64,000 bases of DNA from Parapedobacter composti (GTDB lineage Bacteria; Bacteroidota; Bacteroidia; Sphingobacteriales; Sphingobacteriaceae), in assembly GCF_900112315.1 (NCBI RefSeq), contig NZ_FOLL01000019.1:1-64000 (forward strand), written 5' to 3'. Below the pieces are notes generated by a model that saw only the letters and a program-made list of their open reading frames with translations, had not been told where the DNA came from and made no database searches. Each line of letters starts with the position of its first letter. Position 1 is the first letter of the stretch. The translations under genes were made by a program, and so were the position numbers. Of this stretch, positions 54,318 to 63,021 are shown one piece after another.

Positions 54318-55790
54318 ATGAAGAGATTACAACGAAAAATCAAGGGGATCGGTGCCTTCGCCATGCTGTTGTTCGGCGCCTGTGGTAATTATTTAGACGT
54401 GAGCCCGGATCTGCGGGCAGAACTGGATTCGCCCGAAAAAGTGGGCGAACTGCTGGCTACGGCTTACCCACAGGCTAATTACATTCCCTTTACCGAAACG
54501 TTATCGGACAATGTGGGGGATAAAGGTACGGGCAATGCCCCGGTGGTCAATAGTGCCCCCTACCATTTTGAAGACGTGGCTGATATCTACCAGGATTCGC
54601 CCACGTACTATTGGAATGCGTGCTATACGGCCATTGCCGCGGCTAACCATGCGTTGCAGGCAATTGCCCGCCATGGCGATACCGAAGCCTACCAGCCCTA
54701 TAAAGGCGAAGCGCTGGTGGCACGGGCATATGCGCACTTCATGCTCGTTACGTTATTTGCCCAGGCTTACGAGGAATACGCTGCGGCCTCGTTGCCCGGA
54801 ATCCCGTATGTCACCGAGGTAGAAGATGTGGTCATTAAACGTTATGAACGCCATACCGTTGCCTACGTATATGAGCAGATCGAGAACGACCTGATGGAAG
54901 GGCTGCCTTTGCTGGATGATGCAGTCTATGTGTCACCCAAATACCATTTCACTTCCGCTGCAGCACATGCATTTGCCTCGAGGTTCTATCTTTTTAAAAA
55001 GGACTATGCCAAAGTCGTTGAACACAGTAATGCGGTATTCGGCGGCGGAAGTCTGCAACCTTACCTGCGGCCGGTGAACAGCATGGCGTATCGCAGTTTG
55101 CAGTACCTTGAACTGGAGGCCGAGTACACCCGCGCTGACAATCCGTCCAACCTGCTGCTAGCGGAAGTCCCCACGTCATGGGGGCGCAGCTATCCCGCGT
55201 ATCGGTATGGTTTTACAGTCTCCGAGTTAAATGAAATTTTTGGCGAGAATCCAACAGGCGGGATTTGGACCTACGGTATTTACGGATCGGAAACCGTATT
55301 GAATATCCCAAAATTCAGGGAACACTTCGTAAAACAGAGCCTCCATGCCGAAACCGGGATAGCTTACAACATGGTGCCGTTGTTTACCGCTGAGGAAGTG
55401 CTCTTTAACCGTGCGGAGGCCAACGCCATGCTTGGAAATTTTACCGATGCGCTGGCCGACTTGAACGACTATGCATCCACCCGGATGGGTTACAGCTACC
55501 AGGATCCGGTATATGTGCCGGAGCTCCACAGCATCGACCGCGATAAGCTGCTCGGGTTTTACGGGACGTTTAGCATGGAGGAGGCACTGGTGAAATGTGT
55601 GCTGGATTTCAAACGGGCCAATTTTCTGCATGAGGGGCTGCGCTGGTTTGACATTATCCGCCATAACCTGGGCGTGATTCACCGGACGGCGGACAACCGG
55701 ACGCTCACCTTAGGCCCGAACGACCCGATGCGGATCCTACAGATTCCGCAGGAGGCGCAGCGTTCGGGAATTGAGTTGAACCCGAGGTGA
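54318..55790 (+). CDS. SusD/RagB family substrate-binding lipoprotein
   Basis: A 490-residue lipoprotein with lipobox LFGAC (Cys22). Typical features are the N-terminal NYLDVSPDLRAELDSPEKVGELLATAYPQANY, TPR-like helices (YKGEALVARAYAHFMLVTLFAQAY), EVLFNRAEANAMLGNFTDALADLNDYAS, and the C-terminal DFKRANFLHEGLRWFDIIRHNLG with IPQEAQRSGIELNPR. It is the partner of the SusC at 50948. Its stop overlaps a GTG of the next frame, so the metallohydrolase gene is tightly linked. Confidence 0.92.
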   Translation: MKRLQRKIKGIGAFAMLLFGACGNYLDVSPDLRAELDSPEKVGELLATAYPQANYIPFTETLSDNVGDKGTGNAPVVNSAPYHFEDVADIYQDSPTYYWNACYTAIAAANHALQAIARHGDTEAYQPYKGEALVARAYAHFMLVTLFAQAYEEYAAASLPGIPYVTEVEDVVIKRYERHTVAYVYEQIENDLMEGLPLLDDAVYVSPKYHFTSAAAHAFASRFYLFKKDYAKVVEHSNAVFGGGSLQPYLRPVNSMAYRSLQYLELEAEYTRADNPSNLLLAEVPTSWGRSYPAYRYGFTVSELNEIFGENPTGGIWTYGIYGSETVLNIPKFREHFVKQSLHAETGIAYNMVPLFTAEEVLFNRAEANAMLGNFTDALADLNDYASTRMGYSYQDPVYVPELHSIDRDKLLGFYGTFSMEEALVKCVLDFKRANFLHEGLRWFDIIRHNLGVIHRTADNRTLTLGPNDPMRILQIPQEAQRSGIELNPR

Positions 55791-55807
55791 AACTTCAAAC
55801 ATTAGCT

Positions 55808-56671
55808 ATGAGAAAGTTAACTATATATCTATTTTTTTCCATGCTTGTTGGGCTTGGCGGGGCCTGTAACAAAACAGAAACCTTGCCAGACGATCCCATC
55901 CTTGGACTTGGGGGAGAAACATGGGCGAAGGGCCCCATTGATAACTGGCTGGAGGCAGAATTCCTTACGCCTTACAACATCGAGGTGAAATACAAATGGG
56001 ATCCGTATGAATTGAATTACGTGCGTAATCTGGTTCCTATCCGGGAAGATAAGGTGGAGCCGGTAATGGCTGCGGTAAAGCAGATTTGGATAACACCGTA
56101 TGAAGTGGTGGCGGGAGAAACTTTTATTAAGACGTATGTACCTAAGCAGTTTGTGCTGGCTGGCAGTGCGGAGTACAACAGCGATGGCACCGTTGTGTTG
56201 GGACAGGCTGAGGGCGGAAGGAAAGTGTTGCTGCTGCGGCTCAATCGCTTTGAGCAATCGGACTTGGCGGAAGTGCGGCAGTTGCTTCATACCATCCACC
56301 ACGAGTTTGCCCATATTTTGCATCAGACGAAAATGTATCCGGTGGACTGGAAAGCGCTGAACCCGGAGTGGTATACCGCAACATGGTATAATAATACGGA
56401 CGCCGATGCGCATCGCCAGGGCTTGATTTCGGCATACGCTAAGTCCAGCCCGGATGAGGATTTCGTGGAAACGATCTCGTTTCTGTTGGTCTACGGACAG
56501 GCATACTATGATGCTGTCATTGCCAAAGACGACGTGCCGGAAACGGCAAAAGCAATTTTGCGCAGGAAACAGGTGATGGTAGTTGAGTACTTCAGCAGGA
56601 ATTTCGGCATCGACTTTTCGGCGCTGCAACGGGAAACCCAGGCGGCCATCGCGGAATATGTGCAACCGTAA
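55808..56671 (+). CDS. Substrate-import-associated zinc metallohydrolase lipoprotein
   Basis: About 287 residues from ATG 55808 (a GTG at 55787 overlaps the susD stop), with lipobox GLGGAC (Cys20). The zinc motif HEFAH at 165-169 lies inside IHHEFAHILHQ, with a candidate third ligand in DEDFVETISFLL about 50 residues later. Size, lipobox and position right after susC-susD match the family of HExxH lipoproteins associated with SusCD import. It is expected to cleave a peptide or other bond in the captured substrate at the outer membrane; the true substrate is unknown. Confidence 0.88.
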   Translation: MRKLTIYLFFSMLVGLGGACNKTETLPDDPILGLGGETWAKGPIDNWLEAEFLTPYNIEVKYKWDPYELNYVRNLVPIREDKVEPVMAAVKQIWITPYEVVAGETFIKTYVPKQFVLAGSAEYNSDGTVVLGQAEGGRKVLLLRLNRFEQSDLAEVRQLLHTIHHEFAHILHQTKMYPVDWKALNPEWYTATWYNNTDADAHRQGLISAYAKSSPDEDFVETISFLLVYGQAYYDAVIAKDDVPETAKAILRRKQVMVVEYFSRNFGIDFSALQRETQAAIAEYVQP

Positions 56672-56684
56672 AATAAAGCGAACT

Positions 56685-58007
56685 ATGTCATTCACAGGAA
56701 AACGATTTATAAAGAAAACCGCGTGTGCGGTACTGTTGCCGTTGGTGTTGGCCTGTTCAACCGACGAATTTGAAGGCGTACGGCCCGATGAACGCTTGGG
56801 CGCCACATTGGAAAGCTATGAGCAGTTGCTCTCAGGCGCGCAGCATGGCTGGAAGGCTCACCTGTATCCGGCGGGCGGCGGGGGCTATGGTTTTTTATTC
56901 CGCTTCAACGATCAAAACCGGGTAACCATGCTCGCCGACATCTCCACGGAAACGGGAAGCAGCGCGAAAGAAAGTTCTTACCGCCTGAAGGCGGCCCTTC
57001 TGCCTTCGCTGTATTTCGATACCTATTCCTATATTCATTTGCTGGCCGATCCAGACCCGTCCGTCAATGGCGGTGAACCGGGTTGGGGGCGCTACTCCGA
57101 TTTTGAGTTTGCATTTGTTTCTGTATCGCCGGATACGATAAGGTTGAAAGGAAATCTTTCCGGAAGCCGGCTGGAGCTCATCAGGGCCGATGCGGGGGAA
57201 GCGGCGGCTTATGCCGGCGGGAACCTGAATACCATCCGGCAGCAGGTGGCTGATTTCTTGCAGGGCAGTCGCTTCAGTTATCTGGAAGATGCAGCGGGAA
57301 CAGTTTTTTCGACGGCACTGAACCTTGATACGAAAACCTTGTCGTTGGTCTACGATAGTGCCGGATCAATCACCACTAAGACCGTTGGTTTAGCTTTTTC
57401 TGGCCACAATGAGCTGGTGCTTTCCGATACGCTGCGGTTGGGCAGATTGCTGGTAGATCGCTTACGCATTAATTCCCAAAGCGAAGAGCTGGAAGCGGTT
57501 TGGGGGCAACAGAGCTATCCGTTTTGGCAGTCGGACCGGCCATTGTTCCCCCTTATCCAACTGTGGGGTATCCAGTATGAAAGCATACGGGTGCCTATGG
57601 AGGTTGCCGAGCAGGGCAACGGAACCGAATTTGACACACGTCGGGCGGCTTTCCTGCAGCAGGCAAGGGCTATGCTGGCCCCGGGGACCACGTTTCCTGA
57701 AATGCGGCTTACGGTTGACCGCAGCGATGAGCTGCTTTTTGTTAATCAGATTATCCGGCAGGGCAGCAGTAATTTCCAGGCAAATTTCGTGTTCTCTTAT
57801 ACCTTGGACGATGACAGATTCGTGCTCCGTTACGAAGGTCCTGCTGATGGTAATGCGACACTGATCGAGGGTGCTTATGTACCCGTGCTGGAAGGATTTC
57901 TTTATGGAGGCATGCGGTTCGATTATGATTTGCAAACTGACAATCTTCGGGCTTGGGGCGAAAGCAGCGGGCTGCCCGGATTTAAATTCGTAGGCACGCT
58001 GCAATAA
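56685..58007 (+). CDS. DUF4302-like lipoprotein 1
   Basis: About 440 residues from ATG 56685; an earlier in-frame start at 56583 lies inside the metallohydrolase gene and is rejected. Lipobox LVLAC (Cys24). The mature part begins PDERLGATLESYEQLLSGAQHGWKAHLYPAGGGGYGFLFRFND, followed by NRVTMLADIS and a long beta-rich domain, the pattern of DUF4302 proteins that accompany SusCD and the zinc metallohydrolase. No catalytic motif. Function unknown, probably an accessory surface binding protein. Confidence 0.78.
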   Translation: MSFTGKRFIKKTACAVLLPLVLACSTDEFEGVRPDERLGATLESYEQLLSGAQHGWKAHLYPAGGGGYGFLFRFNDQNRVTMLADISTETGSSAKESSYRLKAALLPSLYFDTYSYIHLLADPDPSVNGGEPGWGRYSDFEFAFVSVSPDTIRLKGNLSGSRLELIRADAGEAAAYAGGNLNTIRQQVADFLQGSRFSYLEDAAGTVFSTALNLDTKTLSLVYDSAGSITTKTVGLAFSGHNELVLSDTLRLGRLLVDRLRINSQSEELEAVWGQQSYPFWQSDRPLFPLIQLWGIQYESIRVPMEVAEQGNGTEFDTRRAAFLQQARAMLAPGTTFPEMRLTVDRSDELLFVNQIIRQGSSNFQANFVFSYTLDDDRFVLRYEGPADGNATLIEGAYVPVLEGFLYGGMRFDYDLQTDNLRAWGESSGLPGFKFVGTLQ

Positions 58008-58019
58008 AATTATCAGGTA

Positions 58020-59354
58020 ATGAACAGATATTTAACATTCGTGCTGCTATTGGCAACATTCGTTTGCTGCAAAAAAGAAAACAATGACAATTATGAGGTG
58101 GAAAAGGTACATGCCGACCCCGAGGCTTTGATGGCCGAATTTACCGAGGCGCTCTATGCCGGCTCGTTGGGATGGCAAGCCACATTGATTCCCAAGTCAG
58201 GGAAAATTTACACCCTCTTTTTTAAAATGGATAAGGCTGGAAATGTATGGACCTTGCTGGACCTCGACGTGAACACCGCCCGCCAACCCAAACGCGGCAC
58301 CTATCGCTTGGATGCGTCGGCCAATCATGCGTCCATATCTTTTTCGGCCGGTACTTACCTTGATGACGTAACCCATAAAGAAGGTTTCCGTACCGTGGGA
58401 GCTGATACAAGCTATGCATTCAAATATGCAAACGGTGATACCCTGGTGCTGCGGGGCAACCGGAACGGCGACGAATTGCGGATGGTACACATCACTGCCC
58501 AGGAAGAGTTGAATTTTGAATACGGCATTTTGGGTAACTCCTATATCTATATGTACAACTTCTTTGTGCAGAAGCCTTTTTTCTCGTTTTCCATTCCGGG
58601 CCACGGACCGGTACAGGTGGCCCTGAATCCGGGAGCACGGGGGATAACCATGTTTTTCGGTGAGAATAACAGGGGCAAAGTGGTGTCTTCTGATTATGCG
58701 TATGGCGTTAACCGGATTGTGCTGAAAACACCTATCCGAATCGGGAGCCATTTGATCAGCGAACTGACGGTAGATACCGAAATGCAGACCTTTTACATTG
58801 CCTCCAACGGTGACCGCCTTGACTTAGAAGGAGCCAACATGCCGGTGGTACCGCTGCACTTATTGCTTGGAACGGGGTATCCGCCCTATGTTTCGTTACC
58901 CTCGCCATATTTCATTGAAGAACTTCCGGGTTGGTCGGAACCGTTCCACCAACGCTATTACGAAGCTACGGAAAACATGCTTTTCAGCCCCTACGGGCTT
59001 CAATTGGGGGTGTTTGCCTTTCACATAGACGGCGAGCGTGACCGGATGAACCTTGAGGTCTTTTTCGGCAATCAGGGCGGTACGTATAAAGCGGTGTATC
59101 CTTATTCCTATGATAAAACGAGTGATGGGGTTTATTCGTTCAATGCCTTACCGTTTGAGCGCGGCAATGTACTTCATGAGAATGCAGAATTTATCAAGCA
59201 GTATATGGCGCCATTGCTGGATTTGATCAATACCGATTCATTTACGATGCAGTTGTATGATTATGGTGGGGATGATTTTCTCGCGCAGATGACCAGCGTA
59301 GAGCGGCCGGAAATCTATTTCACAGGTTATATGTTCGGATATCAGTTAAACTAA
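58020..59354 (+). CDS. DUF4302-like lipoprotein 2
   Basis: A 444-residue lipoprotein with an atypical lipobox (LATFVCC, Cys16 or 17). It shares the layout of the preceding protein: LMAEFTEALYAGSLGWQATLIPKSGKIYTLFFKMDKAGNVWTLLDL, GTYRLDASANHASISF, then RGNRNGDELRMVHITAQEE. The two are tandem paralogues that have diverged strongly. It is the last gene of the array; its stop is 4 nt from the stop of the convergent sigma gene. Confidence 0.78.
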   Translation: MNRYLTFVLLLATFVCCKKENNDNYEVEKVHADPEALMAEFTEALYAGSLGWQATLIPKSGKIYTLFFKMDKAGNVWTLLDLDVNTARQPKRGTYRLDASANHASISFSAGTYLDDVTHKEGFRTVGADTSYAFKYANGDTLVLRGNRNGDELRMVHITAQEELNFEYGILGNSYIYMYNFFVQKPFFSFSIPGHGPVQVALNPGARGITMFFGENNRGKVVSSDYAYGVNRIVLKTPIRIGSHLISELTVDTEMQTFYIASNGDRLDLEGANMPVVPLHLLLGTGYPPYVSLPSPYFIEELPGWSEPFHQRYYEATENMLFSPYGLQLGVFAFHIDGERDRMNLEVFFGNQGGTYKAVYPYSYDKTSDGVYSFNALPFERGNVLHENAEFIKQYMAPLLDLINTDSFTMQLYDYGGDDFLAQMTSVERPEIYFTGYMFGYQLN

Positions 59355-59358
59355 CGTT

Positions 59359-59958
59359 TTATAGCAATACCGCTATCAGTAATAGTATTGCCGTTTCATC
59401 GTATGCTCCCAAATGTTTGTGGAAGTACTGCAAAGAAGAGCTGATTTGGTTGCGGACCGTATGGATGGATAAATTAAGACGTTCGGCGATCTCGGAATAG
59501 GATAGATTTTCCTCGCGGTTCAGCAGGAAAATCTTCCGGCGTTGTTCGGGCATCTTACGGAGCGCATCTTCATACAGGGCAGCCAGCTCGTGGTGGTTGA
59601 ACCGCGAATCAGCAGAAAGCGCCAGGTCTGTGGCTTCATCCAACAGGGTGTCTAAGGGCTGCGTGAGTATACGGGCTTTTCGGAGATGGTTTAACACCGC
59701 ATTTTTAATGGAACGGAAAAGGTAAGGTACCAACGTTTGGTCTTCCTGTAGATGGATGTCTTTCCGCTTCTGCCACAGCCTGAACATCACATCCATGGCC
59801 AACTCCTTGGCCGTTTCGGAATCATTCAGTAAGGAAAAGCCGAATCCATGGAGCCGGTGGAAGTAACGGTCGAATAATACATTGAACACGCCTTTTTCGT
59901 CTTCCTGCAGTGCCTGTAATAATTGCTGATCGGATAATTTCTGTAAAACTTTAGCCAT
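59359..59958 (-). CDS. ECF RNA polymerase sigma factor, unpaired, convergent to the lipoprotein array
   Basis: A 199-residue ECF sigma. Region 2: VFNVLFDRYFHRLHGFGFSLLNDSETAKELAMDVMFRLWQKR. Region 4: MPEQRRKIFLLNREENLSYSEIAERLNLSIHTVRNQI. No fecR lies beside it. The only unpaired fecR in the window is at 37300, at the other end of the convergent array, so the two may be partners; this is inference. The hydrophobic C-terminal tail is ETAILLLIAVLL. A 7-bp inverted repeat (59364-59370 / 59385-59391) lies in its last codons but has no T tract. Confidence 0.9.
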   Translation of the reverse strand: MAKVLQKLSDQQLLQALQEDEKGVFNVLFDRYFHRLHGFGFSLLNDSETAKELAMDVMFRLWQKRKDIHLQEDQTLVPYLFRSIKNAVLNHLRKARILTQPLDTLLDEATDLALSADSRFNHHELAALYEDALRKMPEQRRKIFLLNREENLSYSEIAERLNLSIHTVRNQISSSLQYFHKHLGAYDETAILLLIAVLL

Positions 59959-60043
59959 ATGCCGCCATCCATTTTAGATTGTGTAAGGGAATGGACTTTT
60001 TTTAGTTCTTTTAGTGCTCTAATATACAGGTTTCTTTGAAAAC

Positions 60044-60081
60044 TAAAAACGAGTAAACCGTTTTGGAGATGGTTTACTCGT
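60044..60081 (-). terminator. Intrinsic terminator of the zinc-ribbon gene
   Basis: On the minus strand, a perfect 11-bp stem ACGAGTAAACC / GGTTTACTCGT with an 11-nt loop, followed by TTTTTAGTTTTC. It lies about 43 nt after the stop of the gene at 60124. Confidence 0.85.
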
Positions 60082-60123
60082 TATATCCCAATGCCAGCAG
60101 CATTTTGGAGTGTCTTTTTGGTT

Positions 60124-60315
60124 TTATTTCGACCATATATAGATCTTCCGCCTGCACTTATAGCACTTGTAACGCTTCAATGGTAAAAAAAAGAAGAAAG
60201 TCTTTACCCACCATGCGCGTGGTACCCGGTCGTACAACTGTGCTGACTTGCATCGCGGGCATCGCGGAGCATCCGTGTTACGGGTATTTTCAGTATGGTT
60301 AGAAACAGTCACCAT
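60124..60315 (-). CDS. Small zinc-ribbon protein
   Basis: About 63 residues from ATG 60315; ATGs at 60318 and 60327 are also in frame. It has paired cysteine knuckles CPRC and CYKC separated by about 27 residues containing WWVKTFFFFLPLKRYK, giving a four-cysteine zinc ribbon. Although short, it is flanked by a perfect -7 box and a strong terminator, so it is very likely expressed. Similar basic zinc-ribbon miniproteins are common in Bacteroidota. Binding partner (nucleic acid or protein) unknown. Confidence 0.75.
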   Translation of the reverse strand: MVTVSNHTENTRNTDAPRCPRCKSAQLYDRVPRAWWVKTFFFFLPLKRYKCYKCRRKIYIWSK

Positions 60316-60383
60316 CATTGTCAGCAATAAACGTCAGTAATACATCGTTTGGCATACATCGGTATGCCCGTTTAGGTACGCTG

Positions 60384-60391
60384 CAAAGGTA
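60384..60391 (-). promoter_or_regulatory. -7 box of the zinc-ribbon gene
   Basis: Minus strand TACCTTTG, a perfect TAnnTTTG, about 68 nt before ATG 60315. The -33 is unclear; it would lie in the end of the neighbouring gene. Confidence 0.5.
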
Positions 60392-60414
60392 CTATCTACG
60401 ATGTTATGCGCATA

Positions 60415-61389
60415 TTATGCTTTGATTAAACCTCTTATTACGACATTGCCAATTTTCTGGCCTGTTTCGACATAGCGGTATGCATCTACAATTTGTTCGA
60501 GATCATACGTCCGGTCGATTAGGGGTTTGAATGCGCCAGACTCGGCAAGCTCCCTGAGAAACAGTACATCTTCTTTCTTGATGAACGGCAAGGGAAACAG
60601 CACTCTTTTATTTCCGCTTAGGGGGGTGGTCAGCGCCAAAAAGATATTTTCAGATCGTTTGCCTAATTCCGTGGATACGTAAATTCCCTTACGTTTAAGC
60701 AGCGGCTTGCATTCGCGGAACGAGCGTTTGCCTACGGCATCAAAAATGAAATCGAAACGATGCGGTGTTGCGGTAAAGTCCTGTTTCAGGTAATCGATGA
60801 CCTCATCTGCACCCAAGGCGCGTACTTGGTCTACGTTTGGCGTGCCGGCCACGGCGACCACATATGCGCCGACGTGTTTCAGCAACTGCACGGCGGCAGA
60901 GCCGATAGCTCCGGTCGCGCCATATACCATCACCGTATCACCGGCCTTCACCTTTGCCGCTCGGATATTGCACCATGCATAGTGGCTGCCTTCGGTAAGC
61001 GGGGCGGCATCCTCATAGCTCATCTGATTGGGAATAATGGCTATGGCTCCGGTTGCTTGCGCGGTTTTATACTCGGCATGGGCTCCGAAGGCCGAGTCGT
61101 CATATCCAAAGACGCGGTCGCCCACCTTAAACTGGGTCACCGCTTCACCTACTTCTGCCACTTCTCCGGCGAATTCGCAGCCAAGGACTTTATTTTTGGG
61201 TGCGAATAGGCCGCTGAAAAGCCGGGAAATGAAATATTGGGCGCTTCTGAAGCCGCAGTCGGTACGGTTTACTGTGGTCGCATGGATTTTCACCAGTACT
61301 TCGTCCGCACGGGGCACGGGTTTTTTTACCTCCCGGATGCTGACCACTTCAGGCGGCCCATAACGGGTATAGGTGGCTGCTTTCATCAC
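60415..61389 (-). CDS. NAD(P)-dependent MDR-family oxidoreductase (quinone-oxidoreductase-like)
   Basis: A 324-residue medium-chain dehydrogenase/reductase. GroES-like N-terminal part (DEVLVKIHATTVNRTDCGFRSAQ...VLGCEFAGEVAEVGEAVTQFKVGDRVFG) and Rossmann part with the nucleotide motif VYGATGAIGSAAVQLLKHVGA and ALGADEVIDY. The catalytic-zinc cysteine cluster of true alcohol dehydrogenases is not seen, which favours the quinone oxidoreductase branch, using NADPH to reduce enones or quinones. A second Met follows the first. It overlaps the upstream universal stress gene by 4 nt, forming a two-gene stress operon. Confidence 0.9.
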   Translation of the reverse strand: MMKAATYTRYGPPEVVSIREVKKPVPRADEVLVKIHATTVNRTDCGFRSAQYFISRLFSGLFAPKNKVLGCEFAGEVAEVGEAVTQFKVGDRVFGYDDSAFGAHAEYKTAQATGAIAIIPNQMSYEDAAPLTEGSHYAWCNIRAAKVKAGDTVMVYGATGAIGSAAVQLLKHVGAYVVAVAGTPNVDQVRALGADEVIDYLKQDFTATPHRFDFIFDAVGKRSFRECKPLLKRKGIYVSTELGKRSENIFLALTTPLSGNKRVLFPLPFIKKEDVLFLRELAESGAFKPLIDRTYDLEQIVDAYRYVETGQKIGNVVIRGLIKA

Positions 61390-62228
61390 CCGTTTTTTTC
61401 TTTTAGTAACAACAGCGGAATGTCTGCCGCTTTGATTAACCGCTTGCTTATGCTGCGGTGGAATAACCCCTCAAAAAAGCCGTAAGATTTGGGGATAGTA
61501 ATAATGAGGCCTGCATCGTGCTTTTCGGCAAAATGCGCTATTTCGTCTGCAATGTCGTCGCTTTCGGTGTAATGGTATTCGGGGTGGAGGCTGTCTAACA
61601 GACTATGCATTTTATATTGTTCGGAGATGATGTCCGGACCTAGGCGCTTGTCTTTTGGTGCTACGTTCAGCACCAGTAACTTCGCAGTTAACCGCTCCAG
61701 CCAAATGCCAATTTCTGTTGCCGGGGTGCTTTCTGACACACGTTTCAGGTCGCAGGCAAACACAATTTTGCTGATAGCGGTATAGCTGGAATCCTTCGGT
61801 ACGATTAGCAAAGGTGCATTCACTTCCGAAGCAAGGCTTACGGTGTTGCTGCCCACCAGCGCCTGCTCCAGGTTGGTTTTGCCCGTAGCGCCCGCTACGA
61901 CAAGGTCTGCGTGTCGTTCTTCAGCGAGCTGATTGACACCATGCACCAAAGGCAGTCCGTTTGCCGCCAACTCGATATCCACACCGGCATTATTGCCGAC
62001 CACCGGCTGCAGTTCCTGTTTTATCTGTTCAAGCGCCTTTAGGCTGCCTTCATGTGTTAACCGCGGAGTGGCTTCGGCCACCGGAACTTCCGTCACGGCC
62101 GCGTTGTTGTCATATGAATGGTAAAGCACTATTCGCCCGGTTCCGAGCGGTTGCGCCAATGCCGCGGCATATTTCGCGGCATTCCGGGAAGCGTCTGAGA
62201 AATCCGTGGCAATGATGATCGTCTGCAT
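61386..62228 (-). CDS. Universal stress protein with two UspA domains
   Basis: A 280-residue tandem UspA protein. Domain 1 opens QTIIIATDFSDASRNAAKYAAALAQ and has the nucleotide-binding pattern GATGKTNLEQALVGSNT near residues 117-133, followed by NAPLLIVPK. Domain 2 (SKIVFACDLKR...) has lost the GxxG-GS pattern and reads FHRSISKRLIKAADIPLLLLKEK, so probably only the first domain binds ATP. It is translationally coupled to the MDR oxidoreductase. No clear promoter box was found upstream. Confidence 0.9.
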   Translation of the reverse strand: MQTIIIATDFSDASRNAAKYAAALAQPLGTGRIVLYHSYDNNAAVTEVPVAEATPRLTHEGSLKALEQIKQELQPVVGNNAGVDIELAANGLPLVHGVNQLAEERHADLVVAGATGKTNLEQALVGSNTVSLASEVNAPLLIVPKDSSYTAISKIVFACDLKRVSESTPATEIGIWLERLTAKLLVLNVAPKDKRLGPDIISEQYKMHSLLDSLHPEYHYTESDDIADEIAHFAEKHDAGLIITIPKSYGFFEGLFHRSISKRLIKAADIPLLLLKEKNG

Positions 62229-62343
62229 CGTATTTTGTTTAGGGTAAAAATACGAATTGCTGCCTGTTATTTTTAATATTCCGCTGACAATTAATAAAAT
62301 AATATGTTAACGATTCAATGCAAGAGGCCTCCGTACTATTTTG

Positions 62344-62949
62344 CTATAGGATAAAGCCTAAGCCCAACGTCAGCATGCCGTTTGTATCTTCCATATTGAG
62401 AGCTGAATAACCTAAATTGAAATTTATAGAGCCGGTATTGACAATGATTCCGAGTTCGACTTCAACTCCGGATTTGCTTACATCGGTATACTTAATCCAC
62501 TCGGTTCCCCAATTCGTGCCACTGTCGCCGATCTGGTTGTATTCATAAACGTAGTTGGCAAAACCATAGCCTAATCCACCGAAAAGATGTAAGCTTGTTC
62601 CCAAAACGTTCCCGCCCACATTATGAATGTACGCTGCAGTGATCGATCCTCTTCTATATTCGTTATTACCTGTATAGTCAAAATTCCAGAAATCGTCGTT
62701 GATGCCGTTTGAATTGTTCATTTCGTAAATAGACGTCTCATTAAACGCGTTGCTGCTTATCCGCCCTGTAATAGCAAATCCGCCATTGTTCGAAAGCACG
62801 CCCAAGCTCATGCCAATAGGCGCGTGCATTCCCCCAGAATATGCCATAAACGTCCGCAATGATTGGGCCGTCTGTCCATATAGCGTTCCAAAGCACAAGA
62901 AAGAGGCGGCATTGGCAAGCAACAGATACTTTATTATTTTATTTTTCAT
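62344..62949 (-). CDS. Hypothetical outer-membrane beta-barrel-like protein
   Basis: A 201-residue exported protein with signal peptide KYLLLANAASFLCFGTLYGQ. Alternating strands (GMSLGVLSNNGGFAITGRIS, YRRGSITAAYIHNVGGNVLGTSLHLFGGLGYGFANYVYEY, GVEVELGIIVNTGSINFNLGYSAL) end in LTLGLGFIL, as in small outer-membrane barrels. It does not resemble the barrels at 35823 or 36487 beyond this general pattern. Function unknown. Confidence 0.72.
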   Translation of the reverse strand: MKNKIIKYLLLANAASFLCFGTLYGQTAQSLRTFMAYSGGMHAPIGMSLGVLSNNGGFAITGRISSNAFNETSIYEMNNSNGINDDFWNFDYTGNNEYRRGSITAAYIHNVGGNVLGTSLHLFGGLGYGFANYVYEYNQIGDSGTNWGTEWIKYTDVSKSGVEVELGIIVNTGSINFNLGYSALNMEDTNGMLTLGLGFIL

Positions 62950-63021
62950 ATTTCATTACGCCGTAAAGGTGTCTCGTTTTGTTAAAAAAGGTTTCGTGAT
63001 TAGTTCTGTGATGCCGCATTC

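Noticed and set aside
55829..56806. Long antisense open frame of 325 codons opposite the zinc metallohydrolase
   Set aside because: It lies wholly opposite well-supported genes, has no recognisable motif, and is a composition effect of the codon use on the other strand.
59364..59391. Inverted repeat GCAATAC / GTATTGC as a bidirectional terminator between convergent genes
   Set aside because: It lies in the last codons of the sigma gene and neither side is followed by a T tract. Only the repeat itself is certain.
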